A stretch of DNA of 64,000 bases from Yamagishiella unicocca (Eukaryota > Chlorophyta > Chlorophyceae > Chlamydomonadales > Volvocaceae): positions 434,001-498,000 of the forward strand of contig BDSL01000051.1 in NCBI GenBank assembly GCA_003116995.1, read 5' to 3'. Position 1 is the stretch's first letter. Each line of letters starts with the position of its first letter. Position numbers and translations under genes: made by a program. Below are positions 1 through 11,812 of this stretch, piece after piece. The notes below the pieces were generated by a model, which saw only the letters and a list, made by a program, of their open reading frames with translations, had not been told where the DNA came from and ran no database searches.

Positions 1-591
1 CCCCCGAAGGAGCATCGATTACGGTAGTGAAGCCCACATTCGCGTTAAGCCGCTAATGAGTTGTAATGATCTTGCACCACGGACCGCAACCTGGGCTAGA
101 CGTTGACCTGCTCAACAACGAGTCAATGAAGGCCACACGTTGCTTAGGAATCCTGCTCTGCTTACTGGCCTCTCGAACTCCTATAAAAACAGGACTGTTG
201 AGACGATAATTAAGGGTACTTGGACGTTGCGCTTAACGAGAGTTTTGAGCAGTTTCGAAGCCACAGGCCGCAATGAACCCTGTTATCGTTGAGACAGACT
301 GTACCGGAGGCATACCTCTTGTCACGTGTAGTACGACACGAGGAAGACCGATTTGGTGAAGCCTACCACTCTGGCATACGCTTGGCCATCTTCTACTTAT
401 GTGATTTGCGTATTTGGACACGGCAGTGTCACCCGGCAAACCAAGTCTTTACAAGTGCGCGGACGCCTCAACAGGCCTGAGCCAAGCAACCGCCGCCATA
501 CCGGCGCGGGCAGCGAGATCGCTTCATATCGCCGCACACGACCTAGGGAGGCACACACATACAATCGTATCAGTTACGTAGCTGGTTTGCC
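1..591. other. Left-edge non-coding stretch, no gene recognised
   Basis: Only short overlapping open frames on both strands are present, with no recognisable domain and no splice-linked coding pattern. It lies immediately upstream of the first kinase gene, so it should hold that gene's promoter and 5' UTR, but I see no clear core promoter motif. Confidence 0.4.
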
Positions 592-3500
592 TTGCTCTCC
601 TTCATGAAGGTGGCCACTCCAACTGGTCCGTTGGGCTACGATTCACCATTTGCGACCATGAGCAACGGCCTCACCTCATCTACTGCAGACAATAGCTTGA
701 ACCTTACGGCAAAGGCTATGCCAACCTCCGGCCTGTCGCGGGGGCTTCTGTCCCGTAAGGGCGCCGTCATGGCTTCGCTTCGCCGACTGGGTAGCGCGTT
801 TGGACTGCGCAAGAGTTCTCGAAAGATGGCAGAACATGACCTACGAAATTCTACGGCCATCGCACACGGTGCGCCCACTTGCGCTCGGTGTGCGTTCTCG
901 CCTTGTACACGTCTGTGCGTCGGCGACGACCAATTTTCGAACTGCATGCCCCTCGCCAAATGCCATGCCCTTGTAGCATCTTCTGCCCACGGCGGCTATG
1001 CGCACTACAGTTCTCGCAGCTCGGGCGAGTTGCTGGTCGCTCAACGCCTCAGGCACGCGGAAAGCGCCGTGGAACTGTCCAACCAGCCGGTGCACTTCAA
1101 CAATCGCCAAGTGTGCTCATCCGCGGACGAGCAAACGGCCAGCGGAGTACCTGCGCGCATCCTCCTAAAGGCCGCCGCTGCCGCTGCCGCCGCCGCCGCT
1201 GCTGCCAGCCCACTGTTCAGCCCACTTGGCAGCAACGGACTGCGCCGGTCCAACGCGAAGGGCTCCATTTCGCCCCAATGTCGCACCACTCCGCCGCAAT
1301 CCGTCCCCTCCGCACCGCACCGCAGCCTCCACGTGGGCTGCGTCTCTGACCAGCTGTCTCAGATCCAGCATGCTCGGGCCCTGCGCAACGCAAGTGCCGA
1401 GCTGCCCACCCTACAGCTTGAAGCCTGCCTGTCAGCGCCCACCAACTGGAGCCACGTCCTCCAGGCCAGTGCGAGTGAGGTCCCCCCTTCAACTTCGGCG
1501 CTGTCGCCGCCACGAGGTGTGGCCGGCCTGCGGTCGAACGCGCGAGGGGTGCCGGCTGCAGGACCTGAGATGGAAACCTGGGTCGATCCGGCTGCCACGT
1601 CACAACATTGGCCGCTGCAGCCGTCGATGCCGCGGCTGCAGCTCTCGCAACAGCAGCCGCAGCAGCCGCGGCAACAACAGGACTCCAGCTCCGAGCCGGG
1701 CACACTGCTTGGAATGGCCAGAGCCCTGCCGCCTGGCATGAGGCGCCCGAGCTGGTCGATGGACGATTACATTGTGACGCGGCGCTTGTTCAAGGCGGAA
1801 AGGACTGCGGTCTACAAGGTGAGGCGCGCAAGCTCGCGGTCGAGTACATAAGCGTCGTTCAATAACAACCGGGCAGGACCAGCCACGCGTTCCTTTTAAG
1901 GATGGGGTGGCCCGGACACTAGGAGTTTTTTCGCGGCTTCGTGGTAGCTCATGTATGTGCGCCTTCTTTTGCCGTAATCCCCGCAGGCGACCTGCAAGCA
2001 CACATCACTACCCGTGGCCTTGAAGGTCTACTTCCTTTCCCGAATTCCAGTCAACACTCTTCACCAGATCGCGCGCGAGATCCAAATTCAGATTGGACTC
2101 AATCACAAGAACGTCCTTGCGCTGTATGGAGCCTTTCAGGTGGGGTGCTTGGCGTTGTAAGCGATGTAAGCGATGTTCTTAGATGCGGAATGCTGCCGCA
2201 GTTTTTACGATGTATGCGGCCAGGCCCACGCTGCGCGTTGTCCCTAGCTTGGCTGCCCCAAGCATCTGGTAATAGTCTTCCTGTTGCCATTGCGTGATAA
2301 TCCCCCAGGACTCGAAGCGACTGGTGCTGGTGACAGAGTTTGCTGCGCGGGGCGATCTCTACAACTTGAAAACCGCAATGGACAGGCCCCTTACCGAGGA
2401 ACAGCTGCAACAGGTGGTTCTGGAGCCACTCTTGGATTCGCTGGCCTACCTGCATGCCAAAGGGGTGTGCCACCGGGACATCAAGGTATGCCGTCGATCG
2501 AGCTGGGGATGCCGCCACCAAGCTGCGGATTGGTGCGGAAACCACTTGGCCGTATGGGATCTTTGCTGGGCTGCATGCTTCGTGGTGCTACACGTCTGTT
2601 CTGCAGTGCACACGAACCTCTAGCTTGCCGTTCAATCACTCGTTCCCTATACAACGCCTCCATTCGTCGCCGTTCTGCATCCGGTTGCCTTTGCTCTCCC
2701 GTAGCCCGAGAACATGCTCTTCACGGCCGACTGGGGCTTCCGTCTGGCGGACTTCGGGGTCTCGATCAACCTGGTGGAGGAGCGTGCCGTGACTCGGGCT
2801 GGCACGGGTGCGTGCTGTGTGGGGCCGCGATAGCGCCTGCGGGGTCGGAGAGGGAGGCTGATGGTATATAGCTCATGGATCGTGTCAACTTGTTCTGGGA
2901 AGAGTTTCACCAATGCATCATATTCGGGCTTTCCCAGTTGAACTCCTCGGGGCATTCCTCGGGACATTTTCGGACGCGTTGTTTTTTTCGGAGTGTGGGA
3001 CCCACACTGATGATTGCATTGGTGAAACTCTTCCCAGAACAAGTTGACACGATATTATATACGGCAGGGCGGCGCGGGGGCTGGAAAGGGTCTGGGGAAT
3101 CGCCTCTTACATTGCCGCACATATGCCCGTCTCGCTTTGTGCGCCTTATGACTTAAAAATGGTGTTTTACTATTGTAGTATACCCTGCCCTGCTCGTGCA
3201 GGCATGATAGCCGGTCATTTGTTGCGGCTTCGCGGGTCCAGTTTCCACTTTCGGGCCACTTTGCGCGAGGCTTGAACTGACGTTACCTGCTCCCCTCCTC
3301 CCATTGCCTCGCAACCGCCTCGCCATCTCGTACGTGTGCTTCCGTTGGTGCCTACCGTCGACAGCTGACTACATGGTGAGTGTGGGGGGGGGAACTCCAC
3401 TACTGGTTCGAACAATCAAGTTGCCTGCACGCGTCGCGCCATAGTGCGGAAGTGTTGCGAATCAAGCCCGGCTTACTCGTGGGCTTTTTAATCTCAAAGC

Positions 3501-4231
3501 AGCACACCTGGCGCCAACCCCGCATTGCCTAACACATCCGGGCGCCCTTACGCAGGCACCTGAGGTTGAGCGCTGTCCCTTAAAGTCGAGCCCCAACGAC
3601 AACAAGGACAACCACTCTTTGGCCTACACCACCGCTGCGGTAGGTGACTGGCATGCCCAACATCTTACCGCACAGGGGTTCATCCACAGGGGTTCATCCA
3701 CAGGGATTCATTCACAGGGGTTCATCCACAGGGGTTCATCCACAGGGGTTCATCCACAGGGGTTCATCCACAGGGGTTCATCCACAGGGGTTCATCCACA
3801 GGGGTTCATCCACAGGGGTTCATCCACAGGGGTTCATCCACAGGGGTTCATCCACAGGGGTTTAAAATCACGCCATGGTCGGTGCTCCCTTCGCAACACC
3901 TTCGCCCTTGACGTGGTGGTACGGCACACACGGCACGTTTAAGCGGCCTGATGACCCGCCCCCAACTCGCCTGCCGCAGGATGTGTGGAGCGTGGGCGTG
4001 CTGGCCTACGAGCTCCTCGTGGGCTTCCCACCCGTGTTGGTTGACGCAGAGGGCCGCATTGTGCATGGTTTTGACAACAGCATGCTCAGCTTCCCCGCCT
4101 CCGTCTCCCCCGGCGCCCGCGACTTCATTACCGCCTCGCTGGCGCAGCAGCCCGAGGATCGCCCAACGGTGCACCAGCTGCGCTGCCATCCGTGGCTGCT
4201 GGAAGTGGATCGTGCGGTCGCCAGGTGCTAG
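592..4231 (+). CDS. CALK/aurora-like Ser/Thr protein kinase, tandem copy 1
   Basis: Seven exons: 592-1818, 1987-2139, 2309-2485, 2705-2807, 3365-3375 (11-nt microexon), 3556-3639, 3980-4231. All phases agree and give about 668 aa. Residues 1-390 are low complexity, Ser/Pro/Gln rich, with a polyalanine run encoded near 1174-1206. The kinase domain starts near residue 395. Visible motifs are VALK (Lys422), HRDIK (515-519), DFG (535-537), the activation segment ending in RAGTADYMAPE, and DVWSVGVLAYELLVG. The order and wording match the aurora-like CALK family of Chlamydomonas, which in that alga controls ciliary shortening and excision. The family is established knowledge; the role here is inference. 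The glycine-rich loop reads LFKAERTAVYK and has no glycine. Start codon uncertain: ATGs at 592, 604 and 660 are in frame. A MITE lies in intron 4 and a minisatellite in intron 6. Confidence 0.85.
2879..3053. mobile_element. MITE-like element in intron 4 of kinase copy 1
   Basis: The two ends, 2879-2916 and 3016-3053, are perfect 38-nt inverted repeats of each other (the left begins ATCGTGTCAACTTG, the right is its complement). The total is about 175 bp with no coding capacity, as expected of a miniature inverted-repeat transposable element. The paralogous intron of kinase copy 2 (10503-10785) is similar on both sides but lacks it, so it is an insertion in copy 1. TATATA-like sequence flanks both ends and may be a target duplication, but the exact border is unclear. 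Confidence 0.85.
3365..3375 (+). other. 11-nt microexon of kinase copy 1 (activation segment)
   Basis: CTGACTACATG is flanked by AG upstream and GTGAGT downstream. Exon 4 ends in phase 1 (ACG G) and exon 6 opens with GCACCTGAG, so joining the microexon gives G-T-A-D-Y-M-A-P-E. Without it the kinase lacks the DYM before APE and goes out of frame. The paralog has the same-sized exon at 10786-10796. Confidence 0.88.
3671..3863. repeat. 14-bp minisatellite in intron 6 of kinase copy 1
   Basis: About 13-14 tandem units of GGGGTTCATCCACA. Nearly all are identical; one early unit carries GATTCATT variants. The array lies wholly inside the intron between exons 3556-3639 and 3980-4231. The equivalent intron of copy 2 (11227-11536) has no such array. 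Confidence 0.95.
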
Positions 4232-7200
4232 GCGTCCAGCTCTGCACCACGTTGCTGCTGTTTTTGTCCAACAGGCAAGCCACGTTGGGTAGCGGGATGT
4301 ATAGGTGATAGGCATACATACCGGTACACACGGGGTGCGGCCTGCTGACGTGGAGGCTGTCTGCGCGCTGTGCTTTATTCGCGCATATCCTCCCTTTTCC
4401 CTTGCGGAACTGGTCGCTTGCGTTCTGCTGTTTGCGTCCTAATTATGTGCAACAACCCTCTTAAGGCTACCTTACTGGGTACCTTCTGTTTAAGGGTGCT
4501 GTCGCCACCTCGCTCGTTCTGACGTTATCGCTGACCCCCCCTGCATCCCGCCCCTGGTGCCCACGCGCGTAACCACCGCAGCCAGCCGCATTTCGTATTG
4601 GAGTTGCCGTCACCAAACTGGAGCTGCTGTCGGAATCATCCCCCCGTATTACCTAGCAAATAAGTTACGCACAAGGGCGCGTGGACGATGGAGAACCAGC
4701 CAGACATCAGTCGTCAGCAAGTCGACATTGCTTGCCAGAGAAGAGACGGAGAGCCGGCAGCACCCAACAAATAAAACGTGTCAGACCCACTGACCTGGAG
4801 GGTAGATTCCATGATTGACATACGCAGCAAGCTTTGGCCGGCAACGCGCACCGAATAACTTCTCGATGGCCCTCATTCCAGGAGCGCTGAGGCATCTATT
4901 GGACACCACGGGTTGCAAAACATTAGGGTATCAACTCGCTGTCGGAGCGCCTAAGTACCCTTAATGTCCTTCTGGAGTCCTGACGCTGTTGATTTACATG
5001 TGCGGCTCATAACATTTGCCCGTTATTCTTACTAGGAACAATTTTCTTTGCGCGCGCCGAATGATGTGCCGCTCAAAGCACTTTCACGCGTCATGTCAAT
5101 GCGTGGTGGCCGCAAGGAATGGGGTTGAACACGGCGTGAGCTAAATGCTGCGTCAGGTTTGTGGGTGTGGAACGAGGTGTCTTCCCAGGTAGATGACTGG
5201 GATGGTGCTGCGTGCCTTAGGCTAACTACTGGGGGTGGGGCCAGCATCACGTACATCTCTGTCTATACGCGTCCATATTGCTGGGATGCACGTGGAGCAC
5301 AATTGAGCAATTTTTGTCTATTAGCTTTTCGTGTTCGTGCTGACTTCGTCTGACATCCAGGCAACCGGTTTCTCCCTGGGTAGAGTGTGCGGCCAAGCCG
5401 GGCAGATCGACTTCGGGGATATGTGAGAGCCGCCGGGTCGTTTCTCTTGTGCATTGGCTCTACCCATTAGTGAGTCGTGGTTTCTACAAGGTCGTCTATG
5501 GCAGGCGAGTGCTTTCCGCTCTGGCCACGTTCCGGAGGCTCATGATTGCTGTGCATAGACTGCATGCAACGAGGGGTCATCCATTCCTGGCGTATGGTTC
5601 AGATAGGTTAAGATCTGGATCCATCCGGACGCCCTACGCTTTTTCGAAATGGCGGCGGGCTGCCCAAGTGCCTGTTACTACTGCGTAAGTACTGCCATTT
5701 CCAGCGCGCGGCAAGAGCAAGTACGATTTTGGGCAGGATTTGGCAGGTTTTGAATTCTTGACGGGGAAGGTTGGGAGGTGTCGAGTTCAGGGTTCGAGGA
5801 TTGGGATTCCGTCCCGAACGTGTGCTGCTGCTAACGTCAGCGACGTGGTGCGCAGCATGCTGTTGCTGCGTAGGCGTTGGTTTGTCGCGCACGGCGTAAC
5901 GAGTTGCGAAGCACACGCAGCAACTTGAGTGTCTAAGCACAGGGGCCATGCGGTGCAGCTTACGCGCAGCACCCGTCCGGTTTATGGCTGCAAACTGCAC
6001 GTGCAATGCGTTGGCCGTGCAAGTCGCCTTCATGGGCACCCTGAAGCCGTACCGTAACCGTAGTAATAACCGTGATCTTGGCCGGACCCTGCGGGTGGGC
6101 GGTGGACGGGGTGCATTGCTGCTCATGGCTGGGCCCGATGATTATTTATAAAGGAAAACAGTGCATGTTTTAGCATCGTTTGGAGGCTGTTGCCGATGAC
6201 GGTGCCCGTGTTTGCCGGGTTGGTGAGATCATTGCGAGCGCAGCCATGCTAGTTGTTGGCCCCTCTGATGTCCCTCGTCCTGTTGCGTGGGCTCACCAGC
6301 CATATATGCAGGCTGAAAAATGTGAGTGCAGGTTGCAATCCGCTTCGGCAATCACATGCATACAGTCGCGGGGAGTTGCTAGTGAAAAGTTTTCATCTCC
6401 ATCGAACGGGTTCGATGCGATTCCTCATGCAGGAGCTGGCCCTGAGTATGGGGGCCACGCACGGTTACATTTACGTGGGGAATACGGCGTTCCTGGCCTC
6501 TTTTGATGTGCATTTTGCTTGATTGCCAGCTGATGTCCCAGTTATCGCATCACCGTAGTCAATGTTTCAGGAGTGGGGTGGTGTTGCACGTGGCACCAAT
6601 TCCTAGCTGTCCAGATCGCAAGGTGGGGTGGGCGGCTGGGCTGTATTATCATTTATATATCCGATGCATTAGATGATTGCGTAGGCCTGGCGTCTGCATG
6701 CTGGAAGTGGCTGACTATTCCTTCGGTTGCGTTGGGGGAAACGCCTTTGCATGGATGCCATAACGCTGCTTGGCTGGCGAGTGCAAGAATTCGACGCTAG
6801 CTTTATGTAAAGCTGTTTGCATGCATTGTGTGTATAACGACGATAACTGCACGACGTACCGGCCTTGAATTCTGCACTCGGCAAAGGCTAAGGTAGTGAT
6901 CCGTGGCATCCATCGCGTGAAATTGTCATGACACAGTACTTGCTCGGGCTATCCTCGTATGAAATCAACACACTATTATCCACATTGAGTAAGGCGGAGC
7001 GCCAGGCCGGCATTTTGTCACGACAGGGTGCTTTCACCCGCAGACGTGCTTTAGAGGCACGGCCGTGCAGGCATTCACCTGATCACAAATCCCATACACA
7101 GGAAATCGCTGCACAGATGGTACGCAAGAGCAACAGCATCAGTGGTGTGCAACCTGCTATCTATCTGTGGGAACTTTTGTAGGGGATAAATCCTCTCCTT

Positions 7201-8145
7201 TGGCGGAGAATGTGTCAGGGCCTGAGAGGGCCGCCTCGAAACTTAATGCGCTGCGGTTGGGATGCCAGGTAACCAATGTTTTTTGTATCAAATAATTTTG
7301 GTACAATGGCCGTAGAGAACCGCAAGACGGAGGCTGAGCCTGGCTGAGTCGTTCCAGGTCGTTCGTCATCGAGTCCATTTGACAGTTTTGGCCGTTTTGG
7401 CACACGCATTGCGTGACCAAGATAGGATTAATTAGATGATTAAAGCACTTGTTTGAAGATGTTCAATGACTCCTGACACTCCTTGAGGCAGTGGGAACCG
7501 GTTGGATCCGCCCCAAGCCACCGTCCGATAACTTGACAACTTGCCATAGGTTCGGACAAAAGTGCCATTTCCGTATATGTTTATAGTGACTGTTCAGAGC
7601 TTGCTTTGCGGTGTTGTCGGGACGTGCTCCCTTCGGAGTTGGTTGAACGCCTTGGTAAAGGGTGCAACGCAAAATGGCGCCAACTCTTCAATACCTCGTA
7701 AGGACCTGACGGGCATCAACGTCCTATGTAACTGACACACATACATAATATGCCTGGTTTCCGCTTCACAGACTTTGCACGCTTAGTGCAGGTACGAGAC
7801 AAGGGTTTGCACATAAAATGGCTTTAGGTAAGACTGAAGCACATATAACTAAAGGACAACCAATTATTCACTAATTACCGATGGGGCCTTAGGAAAGACC
7901 CTCGGGGTTTTACGGTCAAGGGGCTCCGGAACGCGAAGGTTGCTTCCTGCGCGACACGTGACTCGATTACCAACGACCCCTTACGTGACATGCCCCTAAA
8001 GGAATTCATAATACGTATTTGTAGATATACTAACTCTCCTATTCTGCCCGCTGGAAATTGTGTCGAACAGTGGTCCTGCACCGACGAATACGAGTGCACC
8101 TAGTTAACTGCGCGCGTTTTCACTCACGGTGGACCTTTAAGTTCA
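4232..8145. other. Spacer between the two CALK-like kinases, no gene supported
   Basis: About 3.9 kb with lower GC than the flanking genes and only short open frames (under 175 codons) on both strands. None has a recognisable motif or a convincing exon series. It must contain the 3' end of copy 1 and the promoter of copy 2. I found no paired terminal repeats that would mark an intact transposon. Confidence 0.4.
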
Positions 8146-11100
8146 ATGGCTACCAGTACGCCTGAGAAGAAGCCGCAAATGGCCGATGCGCTTGGGCATT
8201 GCACCGGAAGTACCCCGCTCGACACCGACATTCCAAGCCCTTTCGCCTTTGGCAAGACAAAGCCTCTAACAGCCTTTAAGAAAATCAGCGTTTCTGCTCG
8301 ACGTGCTCTAAGTCTTGTTGCACGGAGTGCAGAACTGCGCGGACTCGGACGAGTGTGCAGCGAAGGAGATGAAGCACATCGCGGTTTCCAAACCCTTGCG
8401 CAATCGTCACCGCGCTCACCGTGCCCTGCATATCTACAGCAACTTTCTCAATGCAGCTTTAACAGCAATCGAACAGCCAGCCTGCCTTCGCCAAGCGAGT
8501 CAACCGATCTCAGTGTCGACTCGCCACGGCCCCAGGAAACGGTGCCGGACCAAGCGTATCCGCTTCCACAGCAGCCATTGACTCCTGCACCGCCCACGCG
8601 ACCTCGGTCGCTTCTCAGCGCGCTTCTAAATCGAGCCAGCAGCTCGGCCCTAACCGACAAAGAGCGGCCGGGCGGCGGCCTATCGCAGGCCCAGAAACCA
8701 GACATACAGGTGGGATGTCAAGCACCTGGAACATGTCCAGCGCACCAGCAGCTCAGGCAGTCTTCACCGCAGGTGCCAGCGCCCGTACCACCACCTCCGC
8801 AAACGGGCCCGCTGGGGAGGCTTCATGAGTCTCTCCCCGTGCAACAAGACCGTCCCAACCAGGTTCTGCACCCGCTTCTGTCGCCATTGCGGCAATGTCG
8901 CTCGACAGCTCCCACCGATGAGCACATGGAGATGTGCCTCTCCGCACCATGTGCAGACATGGCCACACTGAGCCAAATCGCTCTGGAAGTGGACTCATAT
9001 AAAATCGTCAGTACGATACCTGCAGCAGCTGCAACGGCAGCACCGAGCGACGGGCTGGCAACCGGAAAAGCCTTCTCAACCAGTATTCCTGCAACCAGCC
9101 TGCTGTCTTCGTCGTGCGGGCAGCCGCGCTTAAGCCTTGCCAGTCAGGCGCCTGCGCAGCCACCGCCCGCTGCGGCGGGAGGCGGCGTGCTCCTGGCCAC
9201 TAGCGCGAGCACACCCGTGACCATGATGCGAAGCTCCTGGGCGCTGGAAGACTACAGCCTGCACAGGCGGCTGTACAAGGGCAAGATGTCCTCGGTTTAC
9301 AAGGTCGGTCGCTTGGGCTTAAGGGGTTAAGAGGGTGCCTGCCGGGCGTCGCATGCAGCGACAATGAGATACCAATAAAGGCCGGTTCATGATTCCAATA
9401 AAGGCTGCTTCGGGTGCACTGCCGGTCGCTGCCGGATAGCAGTGCCTCGACGCCCGTGTGTCCATGTCGTGCGCTGTTGGTATCGTTTGAAAACTCAACC
9501 CTGACGCTCGTCAGTGCCCTTGCTTGAATGTGACGTTGTTCCTGTGACAACAGGGCCGCTGCCTCCGCACCGGGCTTCCGGTTGCGCTCAAGGTATATTT
9601 CAAGGCGCGAGTGCCGGCCAATGTTATCCACATGGTTATGCGCGAGGTCAGCATTCACATTCGTTTGAGCGACCATAAAAACGTCCTAAAATTGTATGGC
9701 GTTTTCCAGGTACGCCGCAGTGAAGGGGCGGTCATTTCGGGCCAATGAATGCTGACTGATGAGGGATACTCATTGGGTCCATTCCAGAGGGTTTAATTCC
9801 CGTGCCATCTCACAACCCGTTGACCACATGCTAGTCTTTCCAGGAAGGAATATGCATTAGGTTTGCAGCTGCTGGTTGTCATCATTGCTTCAGCACAGCG
9901 TGTTCACTTATGCACAGCTATTGTCCGTATTGCCAAGAAGCTAAAGCGCAGCCTTTAGCAGCCCATGACCCTCTCCTCGCCCAAACCCATCCTTTGCAAC
10001 TTAGACCGACGAGCTGGTGGTGTTGGTAATGGAGCTGGCCACGCGTGGTAGCTTGTCGGGCGTCTGCCGGGGCATTAACGGGGGCCGTCTGTCAGAGATC
10101 CAAGTACGGCAGTTGGTTCTGGAGCCGCTCTTGGATTCGCTGGCTTACCTGCACGCCAAGGGGGTGTGCCACCGGGATATCAAGGTACGCTGTCGAGCGA
10201 GCTGGGTATGCCGCCAGCTGCGGATTGGTGCGGAAAACACTTGGTCGTATGGGCTCTTTGCTGGGCTGCATGCTTCATGGTGCTACACGTCTGTTCTGCA
10301 GTGCACACGAAACTCTAGGTTGCCGTTCAATCACTCTTTCACTGTACAATGCCTCCATTCATCGCCGTTCTGCATCCGGTTGCCTCTGCTCGCCCGCAGC
10401 CCGAGAACATGCTCTTCACGGCCGACTGGGGCTTCCGTCTGGCGGACTTCGGGGTCTCGATCAACCTAGTGGAGGAGCGCGCCGTGACTCGGGCTGGCAC
10501 GGGTGCGTGCTGTGTGGGGCCGCGATAGCGCCTGCGGGGTCAGGGAGGGAGGCTGATGGTGCTGTGACGGCAGGGCGGCGCGGGGGCTGGGAAGTTATGA
10601 CACCAGACGCGCAACGCAATGTTTGCATATTTCGGTTTGGGATACCGGGCGGAATATTCAATGGCGAAGCACAAACTTATCTTCGGCATTTCTTTGATGC
10701 TGTCCGGCGCCAGACATCTGCCCCTCCTCCCTTGCTGCACGTTCCATGTGTGCATGTGGATATGCTTTCTGGTCACCGCCAACAGCTGATTACATGGTGA
10801 GCGTGAGGGCCAGGGTCAGCACCCTCTAGAAGTAGATATTAATTACAATAAGCATCGCAGTAGGTAATTCGGTTGATAGTTCTCTAGATACTACCTGTTG
10901 TTTTGGCCTCGCTCCTGCTTGACGGACAGGCAACTGGGGCACGCACGCACTCGCCCGCCGTTGCTGGCGCCCATCCTGCGTCCATAGCCAACAGGACGAC
11001 GCACCGGGACCCCCCTCCGTAAACCCTCCTTGTCCGCATCCGGGTGTGCTAGCTGTAGCCCGCTTCACCCGCGTAAGCTTACGTGGATTTGTCACCTTTG

Positions 11101-11812
11101 ACCTGGATCCTCCATCTGACATCTTCGCCGCTTGCCGCTCAGGCGCCTGAGGTCGAGCGCTGTCCTTTGAAGGCAAGCCCGAACGACAACAAGGACGACC
11201 ACTCGCTGGCCTACACTACAGCTGCGGTACGTTGGCGCACTTTACCGTCCGAAACCTGTATGGGGTGAACATCCCCACCCCGTCCCCGTCCCGGTTGCTC
11301 TCCACATGCGCCCGGGGCACAAAAAACAAGGCGCGCAGGGGCGGACTGCTGGGGGAACGTGAAGTAGGATGTGTCCGGTTACTTCCGGTGGACTCCAGCA
11401 CATTCATAGGATTGGCGGCCTGATCCGCATCACTTGAAATGCCTGCCTTGTGGCCGGGCACAGACAAAGTATACTTTGGACGCCACGACAAAGATTCGGC
11501 CGCTCACCGGACCCGCCCCCAACTCGCCTGCCGCAGGATGTGTGGAGCGTGGGCGTGCTGGCCTACGAGCTCCTCGTGGGCTTCCCACCCGTGTTGGTCG
11601 ATGGCCCGCGCAGCGGCACGATGGACCAGGGCAGTCGCGTGCTCAGCTTCCCGGCCTCCGTCTCCCCCAGCGCCCGCGAGTTCATTACCGCCTCGCTGGC
11701 GCAGCAGCCCCAGGATCGCCCAACGGTGCGACAGCTGCGCTGCCATCCCTGGGTGGCCGCTGGTACAGCCGGGATGGGCAAGCGCCACAGCACCTCTACG
11801 GCCCTTTGGTGA
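8146..11812 (+). CDS. CALK/aurora-like Ser/Thr protein kinase, tandem copy 2
   Basis: Seven exons: 8146-9303, 9554-9709, 10005-10184, 10400-10502, 10786-10796 (11-nt microexon), 11143-11226, 11537-11812. Phases agree and give 655 aa. The N-terminal 370 residues are a Ser/Pro/Gln-rich tail unlike that of copy 1. The kinase domain then has LYKGKMSSVYK as a degenerate glycine loop, VALK with Lys399, HRDIK (494-498), DFG (514-516), RAGTADYMAPE, and DVWSVGVLAYELLVG. Every residue needed for phosphotransfer is present. Exons 4 to 6 have the same lengths and phases as in copy 1, and several introns are also near-identical, so this is a tandem duplicate. The C-terminal tail after CHPW differs from copy 1. 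The ATG at 8146 is the first in frame. Likely role: ciliary signalling, as for CALK (inference). Confidence 0.87.
10786..10796 (+). other. 11-nt microexon of kinase copy 2 (activation segment)
   Basis: CTGATTACATG is bounded by AG and GTGAGC. It joins exon 4 (ends phase 1 at 10502) to the exon opening GCGCCTGAG at 11143, giving A-D-Y-M-A-P-E. It has the same length, phase and encoded residues as 3365-3375, with one synonymous difference (GAC/GAT). Confidence 0.88.

Noticed and set aside
3671..3863. CRISPR-like array or DnaA-box cluster (TTCATCCACA repeats)
   Set aside because: Units are head-to-tail without spacers, lie in a spliced intron of a eukaryotic kinase gene, and differ from the TTATCCACA box. 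It is a minisatellite.
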